Assembly: GCA_003290165.1 (NCBI GenBank)
Contig: QNQO01000798.1
Coordinates: forward strand, 124,001-188,000
Source: Berberis thunbergii
Lineage: Eukaryota; Streptophyta; Magnoliopsida; Ranunculales; Berberidaceae
Direction of reading: 5' to 3'
Length of the DNA: 64,000 nucleotides
The position numbers were made by a program, and so were the translations under genes. The notes under the pieces are model-generated. The model made no database searches. It worked only from the letters and a program-made list of their open reading frames with translations, and had not been told where the DNA came from. Positions 41,546-53,420 of this stretch are shown one piece after another (positions within the stretch are counted from its first letter, which is position 1; each line of letters starts with the position of its first letter).

Positions 41546-43900
41546 ATTCTAATCTAAAAGTTTTTAAATTGATGGCAACATCCCAAATTCACCTTGTTCC
41601 TAAATACAACAAGCAATAACAAAAAATATTGAGGGTTCATATAATATAAAAAACAATAACATTTAGATATTTTAAGAACTGAAAAGTATTATAATTATTT
41701 CCTCACCATCCCAAATGGCGCAAGAAACATACCTAGAGTAATCCTATAATATTGAATGGTCCTTGGGACCCCAGGTTATGAAACACTCTCATCTTCTTCA
41801 TCAAAACCGAGTTCAAATGGAACAGCTGGTTCCACTTCATTTCTGTCCTCATCATTCTCACCCTCATCTTCCCATGCCTCACCCTCATGTACAACACCTT
41901 CATCACTCCACACCACCTTGACTTTACGATTAGATTATTCGTCTCGCCGCTTCGTCTTGATCAATAAATTTGCTTCCCATTTCTTCATCTCTCATCTTCT
42001 TCATCGTTTATTGTTGCTTTCTTTTTTTCTTTCGACTAGAAGTTGTAATTAGTTGTCTATTAACTTGATCATCACCACCACTGCCACCAACCGAAAAAGA
42101 CATTATTAGGGCGACATGAAACAATTGCTCAAGTTTTGTCCCAGGCATTTTTTGTTTTCGTCTGTTGCCTTTGCTTTTAGACTTTTGCATAGTTTGGATG
42201 ATGACACCCGTGAGGGTTTTTTGGATATTTGCATTTCTTAAAAGGGGTGTTTGGACCTGCTTATTTATGGTTTTCATTCGGAGCATGTTTTAGTCCATGT
42301 ATTTGGATATTTTATTGTTTTGCACTTGTACTCCTTGTGGTAGTTTTGTAGGTACTAAGCCATGGTGAATAAATGTGTCCTTTAAAGGTACTTCGAAGGC
42401 ATCATCGCGAAGTGGACGTGGTTGTCGAATTCCAATGTTACCTTTACTTAGGAGTAGATGAAGATGATCTTAGCATCCTGGCAAAAGGAAATTAGGAATT
42501 GACAAGGAAACAAGTAGAATTGTCCATCGAAGATAACGGACGCCCTCTACCCTTCAAGAGTTCTTCAGGTGGTGTTGTGACGAATTTTGTTTCTATGTGG
42601 ACCAGTGCTTGGATGAGGATATGTACTGCGTTATGGACCCAATGGACTTCGGCTTGTAAGAACTTCAAACAACTAGTAGTTCACAATGTAATAGAAATGT
42701 TCATTCAATGAATTCAGATGTTCATTAATACTCATAATATATTTAGAACTCTATATCAATTTTTTCGTTTGAATAAAATTGTGTCCAAACGAAACTTTCT
42801 TGTTAGAATACTGATGTGCTTTAGTATTTTTTTTAGTTCTTCGAAACTTTGCGTTTTAGGAACTTAAAATAGTAAAACAGTATCTCCATATTATCTCCAT
42901 CAAACCTTTGTCCCTCTGGAATTTTGGTTAACTATTGAAGAATTGGAAGTAGTTGTCAGTCAAGGAGAAACATCCCCGACCAAACCTTGGCATAAGAGCC
43001 ATGAAGGCTGGTAGGATGATCAAGGATGGACTTCCAAGACTAGGCCCTAGGCATATGAGGCCTCAGAGGCCAAGTGGCCGATACAGGAGGAACTTTTTGA
43101 ATCTAACCTTGATGAAGAAATGGATTGGCGTATTGGTTCTACTATACCTAGTTTCAACATTGAGCAATGTCTTACTTTGGAAATGGTTTAGTTTTTCTAA
43201 ATTTTGTTCGAATCTGATTAAGACGGAACTCACCAAGACGTCGGAGACTCCCAGGTAAGGGTATAGATCTTCCTCGACAATTAGTTTGGAAAACACGGGG
43301 TGAGCCGAGGTATTGTTTCAGTTGCTGAAAGATAGATTCAAAATCGAAAATCCATTTGAACTTTAATAATGAAATGATATACAATGCAATGATTGTAATG
43401 ATATTCACATAATTTACATATGAATTACCTTATAATTTATATTAATTAGTGTTTTGAATATTGTATTTTATTCTAATAATTTAATTTACGTGTTTTTTTA
43501 TAGGATTGGGAGTTTAAACAATGAAATCGTATAAACACGCACTTCATATAACAATTATTTGACAGGTTCCAATAGCGGTACAAAGTGATGGGTGAAATTG
43601 AAAATCGCCATAACAATCACAAGTCAAAACCCAACCCAACCCAACCAAACCCAAATCCACCTTTATTTTTCTTAACCTAAGCTCTAGCCCAACCAAAATC
43701 CATATTTATTTTCTTCGTCCTCCACAAAACACACAACCGATTCCTCTCTTTTGGGGCAGAGAAGAGCCGCCCTCACTTCTCTCTCCCTTCTCTTCTCCAT
43801 CGCATCTTCGATCTCTCTTGCTTGCTAGTGAGATCTAACACACCACTTCGCATCATCTCTCGCTTGCTTCTCCTCCATCTCCCTACTAGAAATAATTAAT
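41546..43900. other. Unassigned region
   Basis: ORFs at 41756-42052 (+, Ser/Thr-rich), 42008-42286 (-, Lys-rich), 42499-42711 (+) and 42953-43258 (+) match no family I know. The first two overlap on opposite strands. They might be remnants of the gene that held the PMD fragment. 43615-43660 repeats AACCCAACCCAACC, and 43740-43880 is a CT-rich stretch resembling a 5' leader, but no coding exon follows. Confidence 0.3.
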
Positions 43901-44501
43901 ATGTTTAAAACTCAAAAAGAAATATCGTAAATTATATTAAAGAGTGCTCGTACTGAGCATGGGCTCCAGAGCTAGTCTCATTTAAACACAAACGAAATCA
44001 TTGCTTCCCTACGAAGCTCTTGAAGATACAAGACTCGATACTAAAGGTATGGCCTAGTAACTCCAAGTCTTCCTACTATTCACTTCTGATAAGTAAAAGG
44101 TTATCCATTCAAAGTTAAACCCGGAAGAACACCATCAGAGATGATGCCGCAAACCAATAAATAGGTCGATTGGCAAATTTTCTTGAACATATTTTCGTTA
44201 AAACCAAACCCACCCTTGGTTTCTGTTCTCATTCAAATGTTGTACAAGTAGATGGATAATAAGTCGAAGAAAAGTAATTAGAGGTGATTAATATAGTCAA
44301 ACTATTATACTTGGTTTGACAAAGACCAGAGATATCAAATATAACTAACAGCGAGTGAAGTGGCACAGGTAATTGTCATAGCTACAAATGAGAAAATTGA
44401 AAGTAAAAACAAAGTAGGGGTGGTTCTTCAGTGCATAGCATATTGGATCTGCAACAAAGCATGCATCCATCTATTCATATTACGAGATCCAAATCCTATC
44501 C
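43901..44501. other. Intergenic sequence, no gene seen
   Basis: No recognisable exon, repeat or element end. Confidence 0.4.
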
Positions 44502-44726
44502 ATGGCTACAGGGCACAATCCTCCTTGGGTTCTGCTCATTTTATTTTGGAGTTCTAATTTGTTTTTCTTTCTGGCAGAAGCTCGTCATTTTGAGGCAGGT
44601 TATGATGACATGAATAAACTTGAGGATCTTCCATCCATGAAAACAATCATGGGTCTGGATCAAGCCCTCATAGGCTGGGTTATCCTATTTCTCCTATCCC
44701 ATCATACAAAGAATGCCAATACATGA
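44502..44726 (+). CDS. Hypothetical small secreted protein (74 aa)
   Basis: I do not recognise this ORF. Its amino end (MATGHNPPWVLLILFWSS, then NLFFFLAEA) looks like a signal peptide with a plausible cleavage after AEA, before RHFEAGYDD. The remainder is short, with a second hydrophobic stretch (ALIGWVILFLLS) near the carboxyl end. No known peptide-hormone motif is visible. CTGGCAG just before the AEARHF codons could also be a 3' splice site, so the true gene structure may differ. It may be a chance ORF. Confidence 0.25.
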   Translation: MATGHNPPWVLLILFWSSNLFFFLAEARHFEAGYDDMNKLEDLPSMKTIMGLDQALIGWVILFLLSHHTKNANT

Positions 44727-46172
44727 GAAAATTTGAGAATCACCCGACCATGGTAACGATCATGGAGTCTGGATGAGGCCATTGTTGAGTCATAAGTGCC
44801 AACCATGATTCCTTTTTTCTTAATTGTTATTGTAATTCTTTTGCATCGTTCAATAGGCAAATTAAAGAATATATGATAAGCATTTACAGGCTAATCTCCC
44901 CTTTCATTTTGTATGTTTAAAGTTTAAAAACCACACATACCTTTGCAAGGAATAACAATATCTCGCTGAGTCTTCCTTTTTTACTCAGTCTTCTCCAGAA
45001 AATTAACTCACTGGAGTTTGGGTTTCGGATGAAATTAACTTAGCTTGAATAATCCACAGAAGCTGGAGTAAGAGATGCATGAGTTTTTCTCCCTCATTTT
45101 ATATATTTACCTACCAAAGCAAATTTCTACAGCCAGGTCTCTAAAGCCCTAATCTAATTGTTGATTAACTGAAGATTTGAAGTGAATCATATCTGGAAAA
45201 CTCAAAACTAAGAATTTCATCAGACCTCTAAACATGGACCTCAATGTTGTTATTTTTCAGTGGGTGAGAAAGATTTGAGCTTGATAACATCAAATTACAG
45301 AGATTCTTCATCACAGGATTGTTTATAAAGCTGCTAATCTAAACTAACATAAAATGTCATGAAAGCAAAACAAAAAAGGTGAACACCCCATTCACTGAAA
45401 TTCCTAAATCAGAAAATAAATTCCTGCATCACTTCCTTCTGATGAAGACTTCCATAAACAGAGATGGAAAAGATCAGAGAGACAGAGGTGGAAGTTCGTT
45501 AGAAAGGGGTATGTGTACTTGAGGTACAAAGAAATTGGAAAGCCATAGTGGTCTATGTACTGCTGCTCTGTTTGGGTTTCATTGGGTTTGGCAGAACAAA
45601 AGAGCAAGAAGAGATTTTATAAGAAAAGAGTATGAAGAGATACAAGAAAGAACCACTTTTTATCTCAACTAGTTTCTCCTGTTTCTAAGGTTGGAAGTAA
45701 TTAGCTTCTCTGGTTATGAGATTCTCTTCCACAATTATATAACATATGGAAGTGGTTTAGTAGTTTGTAAACACATATAAAATGTGAATTTTGGCAATGC
45801 AATAATCAACTGCTAATTTGAATTTTAGCACGACAATGGATGTCGTGTATGGACCAGAGAAACACAAAAAACAATGGTATGGTGACAGGTACTTACAGGA
45901 GTGAAAGACAATTTTCAACTCTAGAGAGAAGAACATAATCGAAAGAGATTGCTGTTACCAATTATATCTCCCACAGCACATTGTGCCATGGGAATGAAAA
46001 CGTAACAGAATGCTGGACGCCATTTGTGAAATGTGATTATTCACTAGTTGGATTAATGATATTTGTGAATAAAAGTAGTACACACATTTTATAGATATAG
46101 CAAGCATTTATGCCTAATAATGTCGAAGCAATGTACTGATTTAAACATATAAGTTGTCGAACAGGTCGTAGC
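44727..46172. other. Intergenic sequence, no gene supported
   Basis: The minus-strand ORF 45404-45607 (67 aa) is unrecognised and probably chance. No element ends are seen before the hAT terminus at 46173. Confidence 0.4.
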
Positions 46173-47156
46173 CAGGGGCGGACCCAGGATTTTAGTCGAG
46201 AGGGGGCGAAATGAAAAATACTTATTAGTTGATAATAGTAGTTATCAATGGTAAAGCCAATTTTTTTTTACCGAAGCTAGTAACTAATAAAAAAAATTCA
46301 ACTATAAAAAACACAATGCATATATCAAATTGGATCCAAGTGTAGTCAATTTTAAGCCAAAATAAGGTCACTATTGATAACCTTAGCAAAAAGCAAAAAG
46401 CATAATAACTAGAATATATAACTAATATCACAAAAGAGTTTGTCTAGGCAGCCAGACTTTAAAACCATTTTTTGGCCAAGCTAGAGCATTTTTACACCTT
46501 TACCCATTTTCTTTAAAATACAATCACAAATATTATCTATAGAAGGGATAAAAATGTAAAAAACTTAAAACCTGACCAAAAAGTGGCTATAAAGCCTGGT
46601 TGTCTATAATTGAGAATCACAAAATAATTAGGATAAGTTCTAGGTGAAGCTAAAAAAAATTTGAAATTTGCGAATCTAATATGATCATAATACAATTTCA
46701 AAGAAAAAAGAATTTATATGAGGCTCAAATTTTATACGAGTTAGCTAATGGTATATATTTTCATTGAATTCTATTGTTATTATTTTTGATATTAATTTTA
46801 AATATTTTTTTGTTAGGGGTTTAATATCGCTTGTGAAAAACAATTCATTTATTTAATGTTAATAAATTTTATTAAACTAAACATTTTTTAATGTTTGCAA
46901 TTACTAATAAAATTACATTGAAAATCAAATAAAAAATGCACTCGAAGAGTATCGAACTCAGGTCTTTTACAAAAATTGATAAACCTCCAACCACTACACC
47001 AACAAAGACATGTTTGAATATTTTCATAAACAATTAATTTATTGTATGCTACATTATATAATCGATTTTTTAAGACTAAAATATATATACTAAAAATATT
47101 GTAAAAGTTGAGGGGGGGCAGCTGCCCCCCCTGGTCCCTTAGTAGGTCCGCCCATG
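46173..47156. mobile_element. hAT family 2, copy B (complete)
   Basis: The terminal inverted repeats are CAGGGGCGGACC at the left and GGTCCGCCCATG at the right (one mismatch). Perfect 8-bp direct repeats GTCGTAGC (46165-46172 and 47157-47164) flank it. The interior has no transposase. Shared with copy A are a 20-bp GC palindrome (47112-47131) and a tRNA-like segment on the minus strand (box A at about 47000-46984, box B GAGTTCGATAC at 46959-46949). It carries a MITE at 46436-46615. It lies just downstream of the NFD2-like gene. Confidence 0.92.
46436..46615. mobile_element. Mutator-like MITE inside hAT family 2 copy B
   Basis: A 9-bp direct repeat ATCACAAAA (46427-46435 and 46616-46624) flanks 180 bp. 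The ends are inverted repeats: GTCTAGGCAGCCAGACTTTA on the left against the complement of TAAAGCCTGGTTGTCTATAA on the right. Copy A of the host element has the uninterrupted site (near 17915-17925), direct proof of insertion. The 9-bp duplication indicates the Mutator superfamily. Confidence 0.88.
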
Positions 47157-47246
47157 GTCGTAGCACCTAGCACAAAAATAGAAACAAACTAAAGTTCAAT
47201 TTACATGATAGGGGACCAGAGATAAAACCTTGTTTCTGCGAATCCT

Positions 47247-47978
47247 TTACATAGCTTCTGTACCATGATCAAGAACACTCCATAAAACAGTAGCAGCAGC
47301 ATCAGCTTTCCTAGTGTCAACAGCAATGGCACCGAAAATTGATCGAAAAGCACTGCAAACAACATGTGGACTCGAGGAGTTGGTCTTGGCTGGAACCCTA
47401 ATAACCTTTTCCAAACCAAATCTTAGGGCATCCTGAGCACATGAGTCAAGTTGAGTGATCTTGGTGATGTGACGGTTGAGATCTTTACCAGAAATGTCAA
47501 TGTTGCGTTGGAGGGAGCGGAGAGAGACTGCAGTTTGGATGAGGTCTAGTCCTAAGGTGCTGAGAGCTCTGTTGTTCTCTCCGGAGTAGGATGGGTGGGT
47601 CATGGCTCTACGAAGAAGCCCGATGTTCTTGAAGTCATACCTGAAATGTTGAGATGAAATTAAAGTTGGTGCAATTAGGGTTTAGGGTTTATGTGAATGA
47701 GATTAGAGAAAAACGTGAAGAGAAGAAGAAGAAAACTTGCCCGATTTGTTTCTGAAGTGTTTGGAGTGCAGCTGAGAATGGAGAAGAGGAGGAAGCTTTC
47801 AAGAGTTCATTTACAGGAATCTGCAAAAAAAAAAAAAAAAAAAAATTGAATAAGTAAGTGTTAGGGTTTGGAGTGAAGAGAATTTGTCGATGGATGTTAC
47901 CTTGGCTGCGGAAGAGGAAGAGAAACAATAACTGATTAAGAGGAAGAAGCAGAACAGAGACGACTGAAGAAGACGCAT
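47247..47978 (-). CDS. NFD2: RNase III domain-containing protein, NFD2-like (three exons)
   Basis: The joined product is 183 residues. Exon 1, 47978-47901, encodes MRLLQSSLFCFFLLISYCFS..., a secretory or organellar leader. Exon 2 is 47820-47741 and exon 3 is 47640-47247. The sequence matches plant NFD2, named for the nuclear fusion defective 2 mutant: QIGYDFKNIGLLRRAMTHPS, ENNRALSTLGLDLIQTAVSL, RNIDISGKDLNRHITKI and VVCSAFRSIFGAIAVDT. The RNase III signature (usually NERLEFLGDAVL) is degenerate here (NNRALSTLGLDLI), so the acidic catalytic set looks incomplete, as in its relatives, and enzymatic activity is doubtful. Reading phases join correctly (78 + 80 + 394 nt). Intron 2 begins with GC (GCAAGT) rather than GT. 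A hAT element lies 83 bp beyond the stop. Confidence 0.88.
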
Positions 47979-48768
47979 CGTTCCCTCACTGTGAAAAGAT
48001 GATCAGATCAAAGCTTTGCTGCCACTATGTTGTTGTTCAATACTTCAATGGCATTTGAGTCAACAGTCAAGTCAGACCTCAGCCTTTTCTTAAAGGCGTA
48101 TACACGTTTGCACCCCTAAATTTCTTAAAAGTTCCCTTGATAAAGAACCCCACTTAATATGGAATTCTCAAAGCACACCCCATTCTAATCATTAATCAAA
48201 TCTCAAATTATACCTCAAACATTCACCAATCCTCTATTCAAAATTCCCATTAGTTCACATCTAATTAAACAACTTCCACCGGACTCACTATCTTCTTCAT
48301 TTTCACCATTTTGTGATTAAAAGTTTTCTCCAACTCTCAAATTATAAAAGAAAACACAAAATGTAAAATCCTAAATATGTTTGCATACTATCAGTCATAG
48401 TCATTGAAGAATCTACGAGTGTATTTTGAGTTTGGTCTTGCTTCGTATGATGTATTTTGAAATGCAATGGCCAATTTTGACATTTTAGTTTATTAAATAG
48501 AGTGTATTTTGAAATTCACAAATTCGGTATTTTTTTTTTTGGAATTGTAAGCGTACTATCGAAGCAAACTCGGTATTTAAAGTCTTTAGTAACATTCTTT
48601 TGTGAGGTGCAACGAAATTTCACCTTTTGTAAAAGGCTTCAATATAAAACAAAAAGGGTAGTCTGATTAAAAAAAAATGATTAGATGTCGTTAAAAGGTG
48701 AAGGGGATCTTTAATTAAAACTAGAATTTAAAAGAGGACCGCATCTTATTTATCAGCTGCCTTTACAC
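47979..48768. other. Upstream region of the NFD2-like gene
   Basis: This is the expected promoter of the minus-strand gene. No clear TATA box is seen near the start. The rest is AT-rich, without coding sequence, up to the hAT terminus at 48769. Confidence 0.5.
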
Positions 48769-48997
48769 CAGGGGTGGGCATTTAGGACCGAAAACCCGGA
48801 CCGAACCGACAACCGGACCGATCGGATCGGTTCGGATCGGTTTTAATTAATAAAAAAAATTTCGGTTGTAAAAGCCCGGCCCGGCCCGAAGTTTCTGGTC
48901 CGGGCCTCGGTTTCCATTTCTAAAACCCGTCAAGTAACCGGCCCGGCCCGACTCCTTCATATAAATAGTTTTCTCTCCCCTCAAACACCCTCAACTT

Positions 48998-49315
48998 CGA
49001 AGGAAACCAGCGAAGGAAACCGCCTCCTCGTCCTCCTCTCTTCTCACAGCGAAGGAAACCAGCGAGGACGGCTCCTCGTCCTCCTCTCTTCTCACAGCGA
49101 AGGAAACCACCTCCTCGTCCTCCTCTCTTCTCACAGCGAAGGAAACCAGTGAGGACGGCTCCTCGTCCTCCTCTCTTCTCAGTCCTCCTCTCTTCTCACA
49201 GCGAAGGAAACAAGCGAGGACGGCTCCTCATCCTCCTCTCTTCTCACAGGGCTCCTCGTCCTCCTCTCTTCTCACAGCGAAGGAAACCAGCGAGGAAGCC
49301 TCCTCTCCTCATTCA
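48998..49315. repeat. Minisatellite, roughly 48-bp unit
   Basis: Tandem, partly rearranged copies of AGCGAAGGAAACCAGCGAGG followed by ACGGCTCCTCGTCCTCC and TCTCTTCTCAC. About six full or partial units generate artefactual ORFs. Confidence 0.85.
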
Positions 49316-49432
49316 CAGAGTCAGAGGCCTCTTCTCTTCCCTCTCCCCTCTCTTCTCACGGTGGAGATCGACCGGCTCAGCGAAGGCAGAGGCCGAGCCG
49401 CCTCCCTCTCCCCTCCCTTCCCCAACGATCAG

Positions 49433-49612
49433 ATCTTGATCCTGATCTTATCTTGATCAGATCTTATCTTGATCAGATCTTGATCTTGATCAGATCCTGA
49501 TCTTGATCAGATCTTGATCAGATCCTGATCAGATCCTGATCAGATCTTGATCAGCATCCTGATCAGATCCGATCCTGATCCTGATCAGATCCGATCCAGA
49601 TCTTGAATTTGA
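49433..49612. repeat. GATC-rich microsatellite
   Basis: Irregular repeats of GATCTTGATCAGATC and GATCCTGATCAGATC, each containing the self-complementary TGATCA. Confidence 0.9.
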
Positions 49613-49933
49613 TCAGTGTAATTTGTTTTTTTTTTTGTAATTTTTTGTTGTATGCTATAAATTTTTTTGTAATTTTTTTAATTTTGTTGTATGGTTTCAG
49701 TATTTTTTTTTTTATTACTTACTGTAGATCATTTTTTTTTTTTTTTTTTTTTTTGCTCTTACGACCGAGACCGGCCCGAAACCGGCCCGTAAGTCGGTTA
49801 TCCGGGACTTCGGTTATCCGGTTAATTCGGTTCGGTTTCGGTTCTCATGAACACGGGCCCGAATTTTTCGGGTCGGTTTTCGGTTTTTGGCTTTTGGGCC
49901 GGTTAACCGTACTTGCCCAGCCCTACTTTACAC

Positions 49934-50146
49934 ACACCAAATTGGCCTATATATGTAATTTGGCCAAATGCATAATTTGTTTATGGGCTTATACATTTTA
50001 TCCAATGTAAAGAGCTATGTCTCCTAGCAATTCTTATTGTGCATCCATTATATATGATTTAAAATGTGGATAACACTTTAAGACGATGTAATTTTGTGTT
50101 CACATTTAAATTTTAAACAAGTAAACATAGCTTTTCGAGCATCTTC
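49934..50146. other. Intergenic spacer between two hAT elements
   Basis: 213 bp between the duplication of the left element and that of the next. No features are seen. Confidence 0.5.
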
Positions 50147-50294
50147 AATAATACTAGGGGTGGGCACGGGATGGGATGGGATGGGATGGGACGGGATGGA
50201 CCTCATCCCTATTCCATCCCGTTGTTTTATCTTCAGGATGGGATAGACCTCATCCCATCCCAAACGGGTTCGAGACGGGACGGGATGAGCATGG

Positions 50295-51802
50295 TTGAAT
50301 TTTTATGTAATTACTAAGTTATTATTATGTGCATATTAAACATATAATATAATTACTATATTATCAATGTCACGCTTCATTCCAGGTGGTTGAGTGGGAT
50401 CCGTCTCCAGAATGTGACGTGATAGCAACAACAAAACTTCAATCAATATAACTTGAAAATAACATCTAGAAAATGAAATTACACTATTTACATGAGATGC
50501 AACACTTGCTCAACAACATCATTTTTTATAATTAAAAAAAAAAACAAATGGAAGATTTCCCTAATTTACAACTCATAACATTTACACAAAACAAACATGT
50601 CATTGATACAAATTAAGGAAACACAAGACACAAAACTCGACCTCTCTAAAAGATTTTAGTTGTTCAGTGGACCACCTCTAGCTAAAATCTTGAAAATGAA
50701 ATCATGAGATGGGTGAGCTATCCACAAGCTCAGTGAGTATTATAATGTCATACACGAGAAAATGACTAAAACACAATTTATAATTCAAATTTCAATGTTA
50801 CAAACATACACATACTAGTCATCATTCCACTTTTAACGTCTGGAATGTGAGACGATGCTATAACATCTACCATTCCACTTTTAATGCCTGGAATGTGAGA
50901 CGACAACATAACAATTTATTCCACACCAAATAAATGAATATTAATTTTCAAATATATTACAATTATAATCGCATTAAACAAACTGATGTCTTACTCGATC
51001 TGCACTCTACTCTCTAGGTGTTTGAGATGCAGTCGGAGCCTTCTCTGAACCCAAATGAAATGACATAGGCTCAAGCTCAACATGAATCACACATTTACTT
51101 ATAGAATATGTAAAACTCATGCTCATGAAATAAATGAATGTATGGACACGATAAAAGAGTAATCATGCTTCATTGTGAAGCTCAAAACTCATAGACAACC
51201 TCTCCCTTCATAACATAACCTGAATCATGGGTTCTAACCACCTATTATTCGATATGCTATAACTGATACTACATTGTTCGAATTTGCATATACATCCATA
51301 TAAACATCGAATCGTCTATACAACTCTCCATACCATCAACCTAATTCAATGTGATTCTAAAAAATACGGCAACCCTAATTTCCCTGATCTTAGACAACAT
51401 CAAACCCTAATTTACTTGATCTTACTCAACATCAAACAAGCCCATACCTTAAGCAAGCTTATAGTTCAAAAATTAAGCATAAACAAATACCTAATTGAGA
51501 ATCCTTCCAAACTCAGCCAAGTTTCTTCAAGAGATATGTTATAACTTTTTTTTTTTCTTTGGGAGCTCTTTGCTTGTAAAACCAAGAGGATGAAGGCAAG
51601 GGACTCATTGCCAGTTGTCGCTTAAATTATATCCCATATTTATGTTTTAGTTCTACAACTTCGTAAGATTTTCACTAAGCACCTTAAACTTTTCCAATAT
51701 TTTCTAATGAGCTACTTGACGAAATTTTCTCATATAAATATATTATCAACATATTTTATAAAAAAAAAAATATGTAATCAACCAATTAAACTCGCACACA
51801 CA
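50295..51802. other. Interior of the large hAT element: LTR-like sequence, no gene
   Basis: 50640-50750 (AAAGATTTTAGTTG..., GAGCTATCCACAAGCTCAGT) resembles a plant gypsy LTR interior. A direct repeat of about 58 bp, CATTCCACTTTTAA then GTCTGGAATGTGAGACGA, lies at 50823-50915. No intact LTR pair or coding sequence is seen. Confidence 0.4.
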
Positions 51803-51810
51803 CTTAGAAC

Positions 51811-53420
51811 TAGAAGTGGGCATGGGACGGGATGGACCTCATCCCTATCCCTTCCCGTTTGTTCGGGATCAGGACGAGACGGGATAGACCTCAACCTGAC
51901 CCATCCCGTCGTCCCATCCCAAACGGGTTCGGGACGGGACGAGACAAGATGAGCATGTACTAAATTTTGGATTGAAAATTTAACATGCAAGATTAAAAAT
52001 TTTTGATATACCAAACACACAACTCTAAGAACTATATAATTTTAAACCACTGATTATTATTTTCCCATTTTATTAGCTTTTACTCCAGGTTTTTTAGAAT
52101 CACTATTGAAGATAGTCATTTTATTTATTTTATTTTTTTTGCTTGGTTGCTAGGTCTCTTGTGTGATTATTGGTGTTTTATAGTTTGTATAGTCATTACC
52201 ACTATCACACTACTTTTGTTCAAGAATTAAAACATGCATGCACAAAAATGATTTTGTGTTTATGAGTTTGGATCGTGGTTATCCATTTTACTTCTAGGTG
52301 TATGGCAGACATGATTTCTCAAGTAAACAATTTTGTTATATCTCGGATGAGTGACACTAACTCAATGCATTCAAACTTAAGTTCAATCAGAGCACATCAT
52401 TTTCTTTGACTTGCAACTATTTCATAAAAAAACATAGAAATTATACAAAAATTGTGCAAAGAAAACATGCTTACTTCTCTTGGACTAGCATTTTTTCAAC
52501 ATAAAATAGTTTATGTAGAAATAAAACAACAAATAAAAGGCATGTAAACAAATAGTTTCATACTACATATTTAATATTACATATTAAAAAAAAATCGGTT
52601 CAAGACGGGACGGAACTGGATGGACGGGATTGAAAATCTTCATCCCGATCCCATCCAACTCTAGATCGGGATGGAACGGGATCGGGATGGAATTGATCAA
52701 TCCCAATAAGACCCAAAAAATTGAGACGGGATCAGGATCACGAGATGGGATGCCCACCCCTACTGTGAAACCCTTGTGTGGGCGGACTTGAGGGGGAGGG
52801 TGAGGGTGAGGGTTGGAGCCCAATAGGCCCAACAGGCCCGTGGATCCCAAGAGGAGTTGGGCGAGCTACCAAGGGGAAACATAGTCCCACATCGCCTGGG
52901 TAGGGGAGGTTGATGATCTTTACATGTGCAGGGTCATCTCCCCATTGTACAGAGGCCTTTTAAAGTCGTGCGGGCCGGATGGTAGCCCAAAGCGGACAGT
53001 ATCTGTACAGTGCGGGAGGCGGGTCGTCACAGTTTGGTATCAGAGCCTGACCCAGCCGGAAGTGTGCCACGTGGAGGTGGGCCCTCGGGCAACGTGGACG
53101 TTGTGCCTGTGTGGCCAACGAGGACGTTGGGCCTTAAGGGGGGTGGACTGTGAGACCCTTGTGTGGGCGGACTTGAGGGGGAGGGTGAGGGTGAGGGTTG
53201 GAGCCCAATAGGCCCAACAGGCCCGTGGATCCCAAGAGGAGTTGGGCGAGCTACCAAGGGGAAACATAGTCCCACATCGCCTGGGTAGGGGAGGTTGATG
53301 ATCTTTATATGTGCAGGGTCATCTCCCCATTGTACAGAGGCCTTTTAAAGTCGTGCGGGCCGGATGGTAGCCCAAAGCGGACAGTATCTGTACAGTGCGG
53401 GAGGCGGGTCGTCACACCTA
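51811..53420. mobile_element. hAT family 1 element nested in the larger one
   Basis: The left end is TAGAAGTGGGCATGGG and the right end is GGGATGCCCACCCCTA. The 8-bp target duplication CTTAGAAC is at 51803-51810 and 53421-53428. The right terminus is split by the TRIM insertion: CCCCTAC lies before the TRIM, and the duplicated CCTAC resumes after it. Without the TRIM the element is about 950 bp and non-coding. Confidence 0.9.
52764..53416 (+). mobile_element. TRIM (miniature LTR retrotransposon), complete and young
   Basis: Two 268-bp LTRs (52764-53031 and 53149-53416), both TGTGA...GTCACA, differ at only about two positions by eye. Between them are just 117 bp, with the tRNA-iMet primer site TGGTATCAGAGCC at 53035-53047 and a polypurine tract AAGGGGGGTGGAC at 53136-53148. 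A perfect 5-bp duplication CCTAC flanks it (52759-52763 and 53417-53421). It has no coding capacity; the ORFs on both strands are artefacts. Movement needs proteins from an autonomous LTR element. LTR identity suggests recent insertion. Confidence 0.95.

Larger units (their letters stand above)
48769..49925. mobile_element. hAT family-1-like element, complete
   Basis: It starts CAGGGGTGGGCATTT and ends TTGCCCAGCCCTA. The flanking 8-bp duplication CTTTACAC is perfect (48761-48768 and 49926-49933). The subterminal blocks carry GGTTCGG and CCGGCCCG motifs. The middle holds a minisatellite (48998-49315) and a GATC-rich microsatellite (49433-49612). There is no transposase. It is the complete relative of the truncated element at 5380-6222. 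Confidence 0.92.

Noticed and set aside
49149..50010. ORFs with Pro/Arg/Ser-rich and Phe-rich products
   Set aside because: They come from the minisatellite and T-runs of the hAT element at 48769-49925.
52764..53031. Possible Cassandra-type TRIM with a 5S rRNA-derived promoter
   Set aside because: GGATCCCA and TTGGGCGAG occur in 5S-like order, but the spacing is wrong and the rest of the 5S internal promoter is not visible.
52584..53275. Several 75-95-residue ORFs on both strands
   Set aside because: They lie in TRIM LTRs, which are GC-rich and non-coding; the same frames appear twice because the LTR is repeated.
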